This document shows, in pieces, positions 17,063-25,163 of a stretch of 64,000 bases of DNA. The translations under genes were made by a program, and so were the position numbers. The notes below the pieces were generated by a model. That model saw only the letters and a list, made by a program, of their open reading frames with translations, did no database searches and had not been told where the DNA came from. The stretch is taken from NCBI GenBank assembly GCA_030427735.1, contig JAUIBP010000003.1:124001-188000 (forward strand), in the 5' to 3' direction. The number at the start of each line of letters is the position of its first letter. Positions within the stretch are counted from its first letter, which is position 1. The stretch comes from Bacteroidia bacterium (GTDB taxonomy: Bacteria > Bacteroidota > Bacteroidia > Flavobacteriales > Flavobacteriaceae).

Positions 17063-18475
17063 ATGAAAGTAGATCAAATATATACAGGCTGTTTAGCACA
17101 GGGTGCATATTATATAGAAAGCGCGGGTGAAGTTGCTATAATAGATCCGCTACGAGAAGTAGAGCCTTACATAAAAAGAGCAGAAAAAGATGGAGCAACT
17201 ATAAAATATATTTTCGAAACCCATTTTCATGCAGATTTTGTAAGTGGGCACGTAACTTTATCCGAGTTAACAGGTGCTCCAATAATTTATGGGCCGTCGG
17301 CTAAACCTGCTTTCGATGCTGTTATTGCTACAGATGGTCAAGAATTTAAACTTGGTAATGTGCGCATAAAAGTATTGCACACGCCAGGGCATACTATGGA
17401 AAGTGCTACATTTTTATTAAAAGATGAAACAGGAAAAGATTATGCTATTTTTAGTGGAGACACCCTGTTTTTAGGCGACGTAGGCCGTCCGGATTTAGCA
17501 CAAAAAGGCGATATTACCCAAGACGATTTAGCGGGATATTTATTCGATAGTTTACGTGAAAAGATTATGCCATTAGCAGACGATGTTATTGTGTATCCAG
17601 GACATGGTGCTGGTTCGGCATGTGGTAAAAATATGATGAAAGAAACCGTAGACACTTTAGGTAACCAAAAGCAAATGAATTACGCTTTGCGTGCCGATAT
17701 GACCAAAGCAGAATTTGTTAAAGAAGTTACCGATGGTTTAGCGCCACCACCACAGTATTTTCCGTTAAATGTAAAAATGAATAAGGAAGGATACGACAAT
17801 ATAGATACCGTAATCGAAAAAGGTACCAAAGCCTTAAACCCAGAAGCATTCGAAAGTTTGGCGAATAGTGTTGAAGCTTTAGTTTTAGATGTAAGACATC
17901 AAAACGATTTTATTCAGGGACATATTCCACGATCCATTTTTATTGGTCTGGATGGTGGATTTGCACCTTGGGTTGGGGCATTAATTAAAGATGTTAAACA
18001 ACCTATTTTACTGGTAACCGATAAAGGTATGGAAGAAGAAGCCGTAATACGTCTGTCTCGTGTAGGTTTCGATAATACTTTAGGGTATTTAGAAGGTGGT
18101 TTTGAAGCGTGGAAAGATACGGGTAAGACTTACGATACCATTTCATCTATTTCGGCCGAGACGTTTAAATCGCGATTAGAAGACGGTAATCTACAGGTTT
18201 TTGATGTAAGAAAAGATAGCGAGTTTGCTTCGGAGCATATCGAAAATGCTAAAAATGCTTCATTAGAATTTATTAACGATTATTTGTCCGAAATTCCGAA
18301 AGAGGACCCTTTTTATGTGCATTGTGCTGGGGGGTATAGATCGGTAATTGCGGCATCCATTTTAAAGAGTAGAGGCTACCACAATCTTATAGATGTTGCC
18401 GGTGGTATGAAGGCGATACGCGAAGCAGGCATTCCGTTAACCGATTTTATATGTCCTTCTACAATTAAGAAATAA
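17063..18475 (+). CDS. CstB-like persulfide dioxygenase-rhodanese fusion
   Basis: A 470-residue cytosolic enzyme expected to oxidise glutathione-type or low-molecular-weight persulfide to sulfite and pass sulfane sulfur, giving thiosulfate. Residues 1-240 are an ETHE1-like metallo-beta-lactamase domain: THFHADFVSGH (H54, H56, D58, H63), HTPGHT (H110), SGDTLF (D133) and YPGHG (H181); the iron ligands are expected to be H54, H110 and D133. Residues ~265-355 form a rhodanese fold whose active loop reads VTDKG, with D320 in place of cysteine, so it is inactive. Residues ~365-465 form a second rhodanese with C421 in HCAGGYRS. This order (dioxygenase, pseudo-rhodanese, rhodanese) is that of Staphylococcus CstB. 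Confidence 0.92.
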   Translation: MKVDQIYTGCLAQGAYYIESAGEVAIIDPLREVEPYIKRAEKDGATIKYIFETHFHADFVSGHVTLSELTGAPIIYGPSAKPAFDAVIATDGQEFKLGNVRIKVLHTPGHTMESATFLLKDETGKDYAIFSGDTLFLGDVGRPDLAQKGDITQDDLAGYLFDSLREKIMPLADDVIVYPGHGAGSACGKNMMKETVDTLGNQKQMNYALRADMTKAEFVKEVTDGLAPPPQYFPLNVKMNKEGYDNIDTVIEKGTKALNPEAFESLANSVEALVLDVRHQNDFIQGHIPRSIFIGLDGGFAPWVGALIKDVKQPILLVTDKGMEEEAVIRLSRVGFDNTLGYLEGGFEAWKDTGKTYDTISSISAETFKSRLEDGNLQVFDVRKDSEFASEHIENAKNASLEFINDYLSEIPKEDPFYVHCAGGYRSVIAASILKSRGYHNLIDVAGGMKAIREAGIPLTDFICPSTIKK

Positions 18476-18527
18476 TATAAATTGCTAAAAATTAGTTAAT
18501 TAATAGCTGTGTTTTGTATTAAGGTTG

Positions 18528-18535
18528 TACATTTG
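18528..18535 (+). promoter_or_regulatory. Promoter -7 element TACATTTG for thioredoxin
   Basis: Matches TAnnTTTG, 29 bases before the thioredoxin start. No GTAAC-N4-GTTAC palindrome lies at the expected distance, so thioredoxin may be outside the shared control of the two upstream genes. Confidence 0.5.
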
Positions 18536-18564
18536 CAGTCGCAAAATGAAAAAGTAGTTTTTTT

Positions 18565-18861
18565 ATGAGTCGTTTTTCAGAACTTATTGCACAAGATAAA
18601 CCAGTTTTAGTCGATTTTTTCGCAGACTGGTGTGGCCCTTGTAAAGTTATGAGTCCGATTTTAAAAGAACTAAAAGACACATTAGGCGATCGGATTTCAA
18701 TTTTAAAAATAGATGTCGATAAAAATCAAACATTGGCATCAAAATTGCAAGTTAAAGGTGTACCCACTTTAATTTTGTATAAATCTGGAAATCAAGTTTG
18801 GAGACAATCGGGAGTAGTTCAAAAAAACGATCTGCTTCACATTATAGAACATAGTAATTAG
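18565..18861 (+). CDS. Thioredoxin
   Basis: A 98-residue cytosolic thioredoxin with the classic WCGPCK active site at residues 22-27 (FFADWCGPCKVM) and the cis-proline in VKGVPTLILY. Slightly shorter than E. coli TrxA. It reduces protein disulfides and can also reduce persulfides, which suits its position right after the persulfide dioxygenase. It has its own promoter match and is followed by a terminator, so it may be monocistronic. The main housekeeping thioredoxin may lie elsewhere. Confidence 0.93.
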   Translation: MSRFSELIAQDKPVLVDFFADWCGPCKVMSPILKELKDTLGDRISILKIDVDKNQTLASKLQVKGVPTLILYKSGNQVWRQSGVVQKNDLLHIIEHSN

Positions 18862-18898
18862 TTTTAAGGTTAATTACTTTAGTGTTGATTAATAGCGA

Positions 18899-18934
18899 GA
18901 AAAGCGTCCTAGAAATAGGGCGCTTTTCATTTTT
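18899..18934 (+). terminator. Rho-independent terminator after thioredoxin
   Basis: A 13-position stem (GAAAAGCGTCCTA paired with TAGGGCGCTTTTC, one G-T wobble) closed by a GAAA tetraloop and followed by ATTTTTAT. It ends the sulfur cluster. The remaining sequence to 19073 shows nothing I can name. Confidence 0.85.
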
Positions 18935-19073
18935 ATAAATCCAAAGTAGAGCATTATTCCTCATTATAGCTTTTACGCCTTTTAAAGTTGACATTTACTT
19001 ATATATGCTGCAAGCAGCCTAGTATGTTAACATTTTTTTGGAATTCCAATTCGACATTTCATTCAATTTTAAG

Positions 19074-19081
19074 TACCTTTG
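19074..19081 (+). promoter_or_regulatory. Promoter -7 element TACCTTTG
   Basis: Matches TAnnTTTG, 28 bases before the GTG start of the first small membrane protein gene; probably drives the mutL-rhomboid operon. Confidence 0.5.
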
Positions 19082-19109
19082 AAAGGTAACAAAGACTAGT
19101 TTTTAAATA

Positions 19110-19331
19110 GTGAATTTATTTAATCAGCGTAAAAATAAATCGTTTAATTATAAGCCTAAATTTCAAGAAGATACCAGCGAACACGATTCAAAAGATATAG
19201 CTTCTAAATGGCAAGACATTAAACAAACCAGAAAATACAAAACAAAAAAAGGTAACGTTTTACTGCGTTGGATTGTATTGTTAGTAATGATATTGGTTTT
19301 GTGGTACGTATTAAATAATTACGAAATGTAG
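19110..19331 (+). CDS. Small membrane protein of unknown function, paralogue of the next gene
   Basis: A 73-residue protein from a GTG start at 19110; no ATG fits in frame upstream of the conserved part. The N-terminal half is basic and hydrophilic (FNQRKNKSFNYKPKFQ), followed by one transmembrane helix at about residues 51-68 (LLRWIVLLVMILVLWYVL), which ends almost at the C-terminus. The N-terminal motif reappears in the next protein as FGKRQNKKFSYKPRFY, so the two are tandem paralogues. The gene precedes mutL in what looks like one operon. No function can be assigned; a role with membrane-bound neighbours (rhomboids) is only a guess. Confidence 0.75.
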   Translation: MNLFNQRKNKSFNYKPKFQEDTSEHDSKDIASKWQDIKQTRKYKTKKGNVLLRWIVLLVMILVLWYVLNNYEM

Positions 19332-19339
19332 GAGGTATT

Positions 19340-19627
19340 ATGGGGATTTTTGGTAAACGACAAAATAAAAAATTTAGCTATAAGCCACGGTTTTATAAAG
19401 ATGGTGAAGAGGGCAGTCCTTTCGAAATGAAACATAAGTTTGACGGCTACCGTAAAACTGTTGGTCCTTCAGGTAACATAAAAACTAAGTTTAAAAATGC
19501 TTTGGGCGAATTAAAAGAAGAACCCGACCGCGAAGCAAACCGAAGAATTTTAATTATAGTAGTAATATTGATACTTATTTTTCTATTTATTATAGAATTT
19601 GATCTTTCAATATTTTTTTCAAAATAA
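19340..19627 (+). CDS. Small membrane protein of unknown function, paralogue of the preceding gene
   Basis: A 95-residue protein starting eight bases after the previous stop, with a GGAGG sequence (19330-19334) just upstream of its ATG, one of the few strong Shine-Dalgarno-like sequences in the window. It shares the N-terminal FGKRQNKKFSYKPRF motif with its neighbour, has a charged middle (LGELKEEPDREANRR) and ends in a transmembrane helix at residues ~69-87. It ends four bases before mutL. Both small proteins look like single-pass, N-in membrane proteins. Function unknown. Confidence 0.8.
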   Translation: MGIFGKRQNKKFSYKPRFYKDGEEGSPFEMKHKFDGYRKTVGPSGNIKTKFKNALGELKEEPDREANRRILIIVVILILIFLFIIEFDLSIFFSK

Positions 19628-19631
19628 ATAC

Positions 19632-21509
19632 ATGGCAGACATTATTCAACTTTTACCAGACCATGTTGCAAACCAAATTGCAGCAGGCGAGGTAGTACAA
19701 CGTCCAGCTTCAGTAGTAAAAGAATTATTAGAAAATGCCATAGATGCCCAAGCACAAACCATAAAATTATTGGTTAAAGATGCAGGCAAAACCTTGGTGC
19801 AAGTTATAGACGATGGTGTGGGGATGAGTGTTACCGATGCACGATTAAGTTTTGAACGCCATGCCACATCTAAAATACGTTCTGCAGAAGATTTATTTCA
19901 GTTAAACACTAAAGGGTTTAGAGGAGAGGCTTTGGCCAGTATTGCAGCAATTGCCCATGTAGAACTTAAAACCAAACAGGAACAAGACGAAGTTGGTACA
20001 GCTATAACTATAGAGGGTAGCGAAGTCGTTAATCAAGATGTGGTAGTAACACCAAAAGGAACTTCTATAGCCGTAAAACACCTGTTTTTTAATATACCGG
20101 CGCGACGTAATTTTTTAAAATCTAATACTGTAGAAACGCGACACATAACCGATGAGTTTCAGCGCGTGGCCTTAGCACATCCCAATATTAATTTTGTAAT
20201 GTACCATAATGGTTCCGAAATTTTTAATTTACCGCAGAGTAATTACAGACAACGTATCGTAAATATTTTTGGCCCTAAAACCAATGAAAAATTAGTACCC
20301 GTAAACGAAGATACCGATGTGCTTAAAATATCTGGTTTTGTGGGTAAGCCTGAGTTCGCAAAAAAATCTAGAGGCGAGCAGTTCTTTTTTGTAAATAATA
20401 GATTTATAAAAAGTGCATATTTAAATCACGCCATTTCTGCTGCTTTTGATGGGCTGATTAAAGATGGATCTCATGCAAGTTATTTTTTAAATTTAGAAGT
20501 GAATCCGCAAACAATAGATATTAACATTCATCCTACCAAAACAGAGATCAAGTTCGACGACGAGCATACGCTGTATGCCATTTTAAGAGCTTCGGTTAAA
20601 CATAGTTTAGGGCAGTTTAATATAGCTCCAGTATTGGATTTTGATAGGGATGCCAATTTAGATACACCTTATAATTTTACAGGTAAACAAGCCAGTTCGC
20701 CTGTTATAGAAGTCGATAGGTCGTTTAATCCTTTTAATGATGACTCTGTAAAAACAACACCTGTAACTAAAACGAAATCGTATGCAAGTTCATTTTCAAA
20801 CCGAAAAGAAACGCCTACAGCGAGCTGGGAAAGTTTATATGTAGGTTTAGAATCTAAAAGCACCAGATCGCAACACGATTTTAGCGAGGTAACCTTTGAA
20901 AGTGAAGAGTCTACCGTATCCATGTTCGACGACGAACAGACGACTACCAAGCAAAGCACGTATCAATTACATAATAAATTTGTATTCAGTGCCATTAAAT
21001 CGGGCATGTTGGTAATCGATCAATACAGAGCGCACCAAAGAGTGCTTTACGAAGATTTTTTAAAACATATCACGGTAAAAGATACCGTTAGTCAGCAATT
21101 ATTATTTCCTTTACAATTAACATTTACTAAACAGGAATTAGATATTATTGCCCAATTAAAAGGCGATTTAGAGCATGCTGGGTTTGTATTTCAGGATTTT
21201 AACCCCGATAGTTTAGAAATTATAGGATTGCCAATAAATGTTCCCGAAAGCGAAGTTAGTATTATATTAGAGCAACTTATAAGCGATGTAGAACACGAAG
21301 TGCCCGATGCCCATTTTAGTGCAGCAGACTTGTTGGCTAAATCTTTGGCTAAGAGTTTAGCTATTAAATCTGGTCAGACCTTATCGCAAACCGAACAAGA
21401 GCACTTGGTAAATAGTTTATTTGCTTGTAAAGAGCCTAATGTCTCGCCAAATAATAAACCTACATTTATAACCATGACGGTTGATGAATTGGACAAAAAA
21501 TTTATGTAA
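19632..21509 (+). CDS. mutL: DNA mismatch repair protein MutL
   Basis: A 625-residue GHKL ATPase that couples MutS mismatch recognition to strand removal. I use the ATG at 19632 because MADIIQLLPDHVANQIAAGEVVQRPASVVKELLENAIDA is the standard N-terminus; a start at 19599 would add 11 atypical residues. GEVVQRPASV, ENAIDA, DDGVGM and TKGFRGEALASI motifs are intact, so ATPase activity is expected. The C-terminal domain has DQYRAHQRVLYE at 463-474 where endonuclease-type MutL has DQHA(x)2E(x)4E: His and the first Glu are replaced by Tyr465 and Gln469. Nicking activity is therefore doubtful. Co-directional with two rhomboid genes. Confidence 0.95.
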   Translation: MADIIQLLPDHVANQIAAGEVVQRPASVVKELLENAIDAQAQTIKLLVKDAGKTLVQVIDDGVGMSVTDARLSFERHATSKIRSAEDLFQLNTKGFRGEALASIAAIAHVELKTKQEQDEVGTAITIEGSEVVNQDVVVTPKGTSIAVKHLFFNIPARRNFLKSNTVETRHITDEFQRVALAHPNINFVMYHNGSEIFNLPQSNYRQRIVNIFGPKTNEKLVPVNEDTDVLKISGFVGKPEFAKKSRGEQFFFVNNRFIKSAYLNHAISAAFDGLIKDGSHASYFLNLEVNPQTIDINIHPTKTEIKFDDEHTLYAILRASVKHSLGQFNIAPVLDFDRDANLDTPYNFTGKQASSPVIEVDRSFNPFNDDSVKTTPVTKTKSYASSFSNRKETPTASWESLYVGLESKSTRSQHDFSEVTFESEESTVSMFDDEQTTTKQSTYQLHNKFVFSAIKSGMLVIDQYRAHQRVLYEDFLKHITVKDTVSQQLLFPLQLTFTKQELDIIAQLKGDLEHAGFVFQDFNPDSLEIIGLPINVPESEVSIILEQLISDVEHEVPDAHFSAADLLAKSLAKSLAIKSGQTLSQTEQEHLVNSLFACKEPNVSPNNKPTFITMTVDELDKKFM

Positions 21510-21530
21510 ATTATACGAAATTTAAAATTT

Positions 21531-22316
21531 ATGAATAGAATTTCCGATACAGTTAAGCACCTTATTATTATAAATGTTATTGTGTTTATTGGTACTATGG
21601 TAGTTGGTGGGGGCACCTTGTTTTACGATTGGTTTGCCTTACACTTTCCTAAAAACGAAGCTTTCCAACCGTGGCAAATTTTCACCCATATGTTTATGCA
21701 TGGTGGAGCTAGCCTAAACATGGAACATTTTAGCATAATGCATATTCTGTTTAATATGTTGGCGCTTTGGATGTTTGGTACACCTGTAGAGCAACAATTT
21801 GGTAGCAGAAAATTTTTATTCTTTTATTTGTCATCGGGCCTTGGAGCTGCTTTGTTGATGTTGGGCTACTATTATTTTCAGTTTTATTCGGGAATGAATA
21901 CCTTAGCCGATGCAGGTTTCGATACTACAGAAACTTTAGAAACTTTAAAATCTGGCTATGCTATGTACGATACCCGTTGGGAAAAAGTACTATCTGGCGA
22001 TGCTTTAAGCAAGTTTATTAGTGTATTTAACGGTACCATGGTAGGGGCTTCGGGAGCTATTATGGGGGTTTTAGTCGCTTTTGGTATGTTGTATCCAGAC
22101 TCTAAACTCATGCTCATCTTTTTACCTATTCCTATAAAAGCCAAGTATTTTATTCCTGGTATTATAACCTTAGATTTAATTTCTGCCATCACTGGTCAGT
22201 CGTTTTTTAGTCCGAGTAACACCGCTTATGTAGCGCATATTGGAGGTGCTTTAACAGGTTTTTTAATTATGTGGTATTGGCGTAAAACACAATTTAATAA
22301 AAACCGTTGGGATTAA
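21531..22316 (+). CDS. Rhomboid family intramembrane serine protease
   Basis: A 261-residue six-helix rhomboid that would cut membrane proteins within their helices. The catalytic dyad is S174 in GASGAIMG and H236 in AHIGGALTG; the HILFNMLALWMFG helix also fits. Between helices 2-3 and the catalytic helix there is an insertion of about 45 residues (FDTTETLETLKSGYAMYDTR region). It lies 21 bases after mutL and three bases before a second rhomboid. The substrate is unknown. Confidence 0.92.
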   Translation: MNRISDTVKHLIIINVIVFIGTMVVGGGTLFYDWFALHFPKNEAFQPWQIFTHMFMHGGASLNMEHFSIMHILFNMLALWMFGTPVEQQFGSRKFLFFYLSSGLGAALLMLGYYYFQFYSGMNTLADAGFDTTETLETLKSGYAMYDTRWEKVLSGDALSKFISVFNGTMVGASGAIMGVLVAFGMLYPDSKLMLIFLPIPIKAKYFIPGIITLDLISAITGQSFFSPSNTAYVAHIGGALTGFLIMWYWRKTQFNKNRWD

Positions 22317-22319
22317 AAC

Positions 22320-23198
22320 ATGAATACGCTTAATCAAGATATACAACAAAAACTAAAACAGTTAACTGTTTTAGAAAAGATTATTGTTATTAATCTGGTT
22401 GTTTTTGTTGTTGGGTTTCTTATTCAGGCTATAAGTGCTTCATTAGCTTATCATAGTAGTTTGGCTTGGTTTGAGCTGCCTAGTCAGCTTTCCGAATTAC
22501 TAAAAAAACCATGGTCTATAATTACCTATGCGTTTGTACATTACGATTTTATTCATTTGTTATTCAATATGTTGTGGTTGTATTTTATAGGGCAGATGTT
22601 TTTAAATTTATTTAGTAAGCAATTAGCCATTAATGTATATCTATTAGGAGCTATAGCAGGCGGTGTTTTATTTTTATTAGGATATAATCTTTTACCCAAT
22701 GTTTTTACTTCTGGTAACAGATTAGTGGGGGCTTCGGCTGCTGTAAGGGCTTTATTGGTGTTTATGTGTGCCTATATGCCCAATACTCAAGTGCGTTTTT
22801 TTATGTTCAACATAAAATTATGGTATGTTGCTGCAGGCATCGTTGTTTTAGATGTTATTGGACTTTTTGGTCCAAATGCAGGCGGGAATTTAGCGCATAT
22901 TGGAGGAGCTTTATTAGGTTATTTTTATGTGATAGAATACAAAAAAGGAAGAGACATTGGTAAAGGCTTTGAAAGTATGTTAAACAAAGTGAAAAGCTGG
23001 TTTAGTAAAACACAAAAATCGCCTTTAAAAACAGTGCATCGTAATAAAAAGAAACATGTTGCTGGTTATACCCAAGAAGAATTTAATAGTTTTAATAAGC
23101 AAAAACGTATAGATGTTATTTTAGATAAGATTAGTAAAAGTGGTTACGATAGTTTAACGAAAGAAGAAAAAGAGCTTCTGTTTAAAGCAGGGAAATAA
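22320..23198 (+). CDS. Rhomboid family intramembrane serine protease with cytosolic C-terminal extension
   Basis: A 292-residue second rhomboid, with S139 in LVGASAAV and H193 in AHIGGALLG as the dyad. It lacks the inserted loop of the previous protein but adds about 75 polar residues after the last helix, ending in a conserved-looking KRIDVILDKISKSGYDSLTKEEKELLFKAGK helix pair seen in Bacteroidota rhomboids. Its own start is three bases after the upstream stop and it is followed after one base by the next gene, so the four genes are tightly linked. The two rhomboids are diverged enough that separate substrates are likely. Confidence 0.92.
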   Translation: MNTLNQDIQQKLKQLTVLEKIIVINLVVFVVGFLIQAISASLAYHSSLAWFELPSQLSELLKKPWSIITYAFVHYDFIHLLFNMLWLYFIGQMFLNLFSKQLAINVYLLGAIAGGVLFLLGYNLLPNVFTSGNRLVGASAAVRALLVFMCAYMPNTQVRFFMFNIKLWYVAAGIVVLDVIGLFGPNAGGNLAHIGGALLGYFYVIEYKKGRDIGKGFESMLNKVKSWFSKTQKSPLKTVHRNKKKHVAGYTQEEFNSFNKQKRIDVILDKISKSGYDSLTKEEKELLFKAGK

Positions 23199-23199
23199 C

Positions 23200-24225
23200 A
23201 TGGCCAAACTGAATGTTATAGATAAGTTTATATTTTTTATAAATTCGGTAGTAGCTACATTATTACTGTTATCGTATATTTTACCGTTTGTGCCGCCCAA
23301 AGCCTTTGCATTTTTATCGGTTTTAAGTTTAGCCGTTCCTTTTTTAATGCTGGTTAATATGGTTTTTGCGCTGTATTGGCTTTTAAAACTAAAACGACAA
23401 TTTTTATTATCTATTGTTATTGTTGGTATTGGTTACTTTTATTTGGGATCGTTCTATAAGGTGTCGTCTGCTACAGATGTCGAAAGTGAAAACAATCTGT
23501 CTATAATGAGTTACAACGTAAGATTGTTTAACATTTACGAATGGATTGAAGATACAGATGTAGAGACCGAAATATCTAATTTAATACAAACACAAGACCC
23601 CGATATTTTGAGTCTTCAAGAATATAGACCAGGGACAAAAAAAGTGAATTTATCGGCTTATAGACATCAATATGTCGAGTTAGCAGGCGATAAAAGACAA
23701 TTCGGACAAGCTATTTTTTCTAAATACCCAATCGTAAAATCGGGTTCTATAACATTTCCTAACACACCTAACAATGCTATTTTTGCCGATATTGTTAAAG
23801 ATAAAGATACCATTAGGGTATATAACATTCACTTACAGTCGTTGCGTATTAACACAAAAGTTGAAGCTTTAAAACAACAAGATTCCGAGCGTTTGTTTAA
23901 AAGTGTGGGCAGTGCCTTTACTACACAGCAGTACCAAACCGAAATGTTTTTAAAGCATAAAAATACCTGTAAGCATAAAATGATTATTACGGGTGATTTT
24001 AATAATACCGCTTATTCTTATGTGTATAGAAATATAAAAGGCGACTTGATAGATACCTTTAAGGAAGCTGGTCATGGATTTGGCAGAACTTACGATTTTA
24101 AATTTTTTCCTGTTAGAATAGATTTTATTTTGGCTGATGAGCGTTTTACAGTTAACGGATTCAACACCTTAAACGAGCTCTATTCCGATCATTATCCTAT
24201 TATCGCCAAACTAGCATTACATTAA
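23200..24225 (+). CDS. Endonuclease/exonuclease/phosphatase-family membrane protein
   Basis: A 341-residue protein with three N-terminal transmembrane segments (residues ~10-85) and a soluble EEP domain from about residue 100. Catalytic landmarks are SYNVRLFN, LSLQEYR (metal Glu), ITGDFNNTAYS (Asp-Asn) and the C-terminal SDHYPI (Asp-His). Such proteins act on phosphodiesters of nucleic acids or lipids; with this membrane anchor the active domain is probably on the periplasmic side, and substrate is unknown. It is the last gene of the mutL-rhomboid series and its end overlaps the convergent DUF6122 gene by nine bases. Confidence 0.85.
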   Translation: MAKLNVIDKFIFFINSVVATLLLLSYILPFVPPKAFAFLSVLSLAVPFLMLVNMVFALYWLLKLKRQFLLSIVIVGIGYFYLGSFYKVSSATDVESENNLSIMSYNVRLFNIYEWIEDTDVETEISNLIQTQDPDILSLQEYRPGTKKVNLSAYRHQYVELAGDKRQFGQAIFSKYPIVKSGSITFPNTPNNAIFADIVKDKDTIRVYNIHLQSLRINTKVEALKQQDSERLFKSVGSAFTTQQYQTEMFLKHKNTCKHKMIITGDFNNTAYSYVYRNIKGDLIDTFKEAGHGFGRTYDFKFFPVRIDFILADERFTVNGFNTLNELYSDHYPIIAKLALH

Positions 24226-24525
24226 TGCACAATCTACAGAATCGGCAATAATATGTATTACTAAACCCAAGCCTATAAGTCTTGTTTTTTTGGGTAACAG
24301 TAAGAGAATGTAAATGGCAATGGCTACATAACTATGTAACGGATGAAAGTTAATACTACAACGATTTGCACTGAAAACAGGAGTAGCCAACAGATGATCT
24401 AAATCGATAAGCATGCCACATAGCATTATAAAATAGGCATGTTTCCATTGCTTTTTATAACATAAAACAGCTATTACTAATGGCAATAAGAAATGTATAC
24501 CATAATGAACTATTGGTTGAGGCAT
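24217..24525 (-). CDS. DUF6122-like small membrane protein
   Basis: A 102-residue integral membrane protein with about four helices. Conserved polar residues inside helices (HYGIHFLLP, GMLIDLDHLLATPVF, NFHPLHSY, IHIIADSVDC) recall the membrane-bound metal-dependent hydrolase fold of the YdjM/LexA-regulated type, with several His/Asp that could bind metal. I assign it to DUF6122 from memory of this pattern and its usual place after wbqC in Flavobacteriia. Its start overlaps the wbqC stop by one base. Confidence 0.7.
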   Translation of the reverse strand: MPQPIVHYGIHFLLPLVIAVLCYKKQWKHAYFIMLCGMLIDLDHLLATPVFSANRCSINFHPLHSYVAIAIYILLLLPKKTRLIGLGLVIHIIADSVDCALM

Positions 24526-25145
24526 TACAGGTTTAAGTTTTGATTTTCAAGATAATGCAAAGTATTAGGGCCTTCGTTAAAAAGCACATCCAGAATACTT
24601 AAATTGTTTAAAAATCCGTGTTTATTTTCAAACACTTGGGTGTAAGCTTCATTTTTAAATTCGTTTTCCGACTTGGCATTTATTAAGAATCTTAAATCTG
24701 TAGCATCAGTTATTTCATGTTGGTAAGTTTTGGTGTATTCTATATTCTTTTCTAATTGAATACAATCACTAATAACTTCAAAACACTTTAAATTAAAGTC
24801 TAAAATATAATCGACTTTCATTTCAAAAAGCGGTTGTAATTCGTCTTCGTAATATTCAAAAAAAGGCGATGTTTTGTAAGCCGACAGCAATGATTTCCAA
24901 TGTATAGTTTGCCAATTCGTGTTATGAGCTACTTTTACATCGCGGTATTTCTGACGGTTTTTTTGCGTATAAACTACAGGAATATTTAAAAGCAATTTAC
25001 CATTAGCTGCATACACATAAGACCGCGTTCTGTAGGTTTGTTTTGCAAAATTATCGTCGGTTTCAAAATATACCGTATCAGCTTGCGCTATGGCCGCCAT
25101 GTGTGCTACATTAGGAAAATAACTGGGGTGCAAAACAATATTCAT
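24525..25145 (-). CDS. WbqC-family protein
   Basis: A 206-residue cytosolic protein of the WbqC family (N-terminus IVLHPSYFPNVAHMAAIAQAD, later YRTRSYVYAANGKLLLNIPV and HWKSLLSAYKTSPFFEYY). Family members occur in polysaccharide and O-antigen loci and are suspected to take part in amino-sugar modification, but the reaction is not established. Here it ends the parA-lepB operon, 18 bases after lepB, and not an O-antigen cluster. Confidence 0.85.
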   Translation of the reverse strand: MNIVLHPSYFPNVAHMAAIAQADTVYFETDDNFAKQTYRTRSYVYAANGKLLLNIPVVYTQKNRQKYRDVKVAHNTNWQTIHWKSLLSAYKTSPFFEYYEDELQPLFEMKVDYILDFNLKCFEVISDCIQLEKNIEYTKTYQHEITDATDLRFLINAKSENEFKNEAYTQVFENKHGFLNNLSILDVLFNEGPNTLHYLENQNLNL

Positions 25146-25163
25146 TCTACAGGGTTTGGGTTT

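Noticed and set aside
18490-18510. TTAATTAA palindrome before thioredoxin as a third copy of the regulator site
   Set aside because: It lacks the GTAAC/GTTAC half-sites and only matches in AT content.
19000-19020. GCTGC-AA-GCAGC mini-hairpin in the gap before the small membrane genes
   Set aside because: Five-bp stem with no T-run and no link to a promoter; too short to call.
22766-22963. 65-residue frame rich in Cys/Arg within the second rhomboid gene
   Set aside because: Out of frame in an intact gene with catalytic residues; composition is not protein-like.
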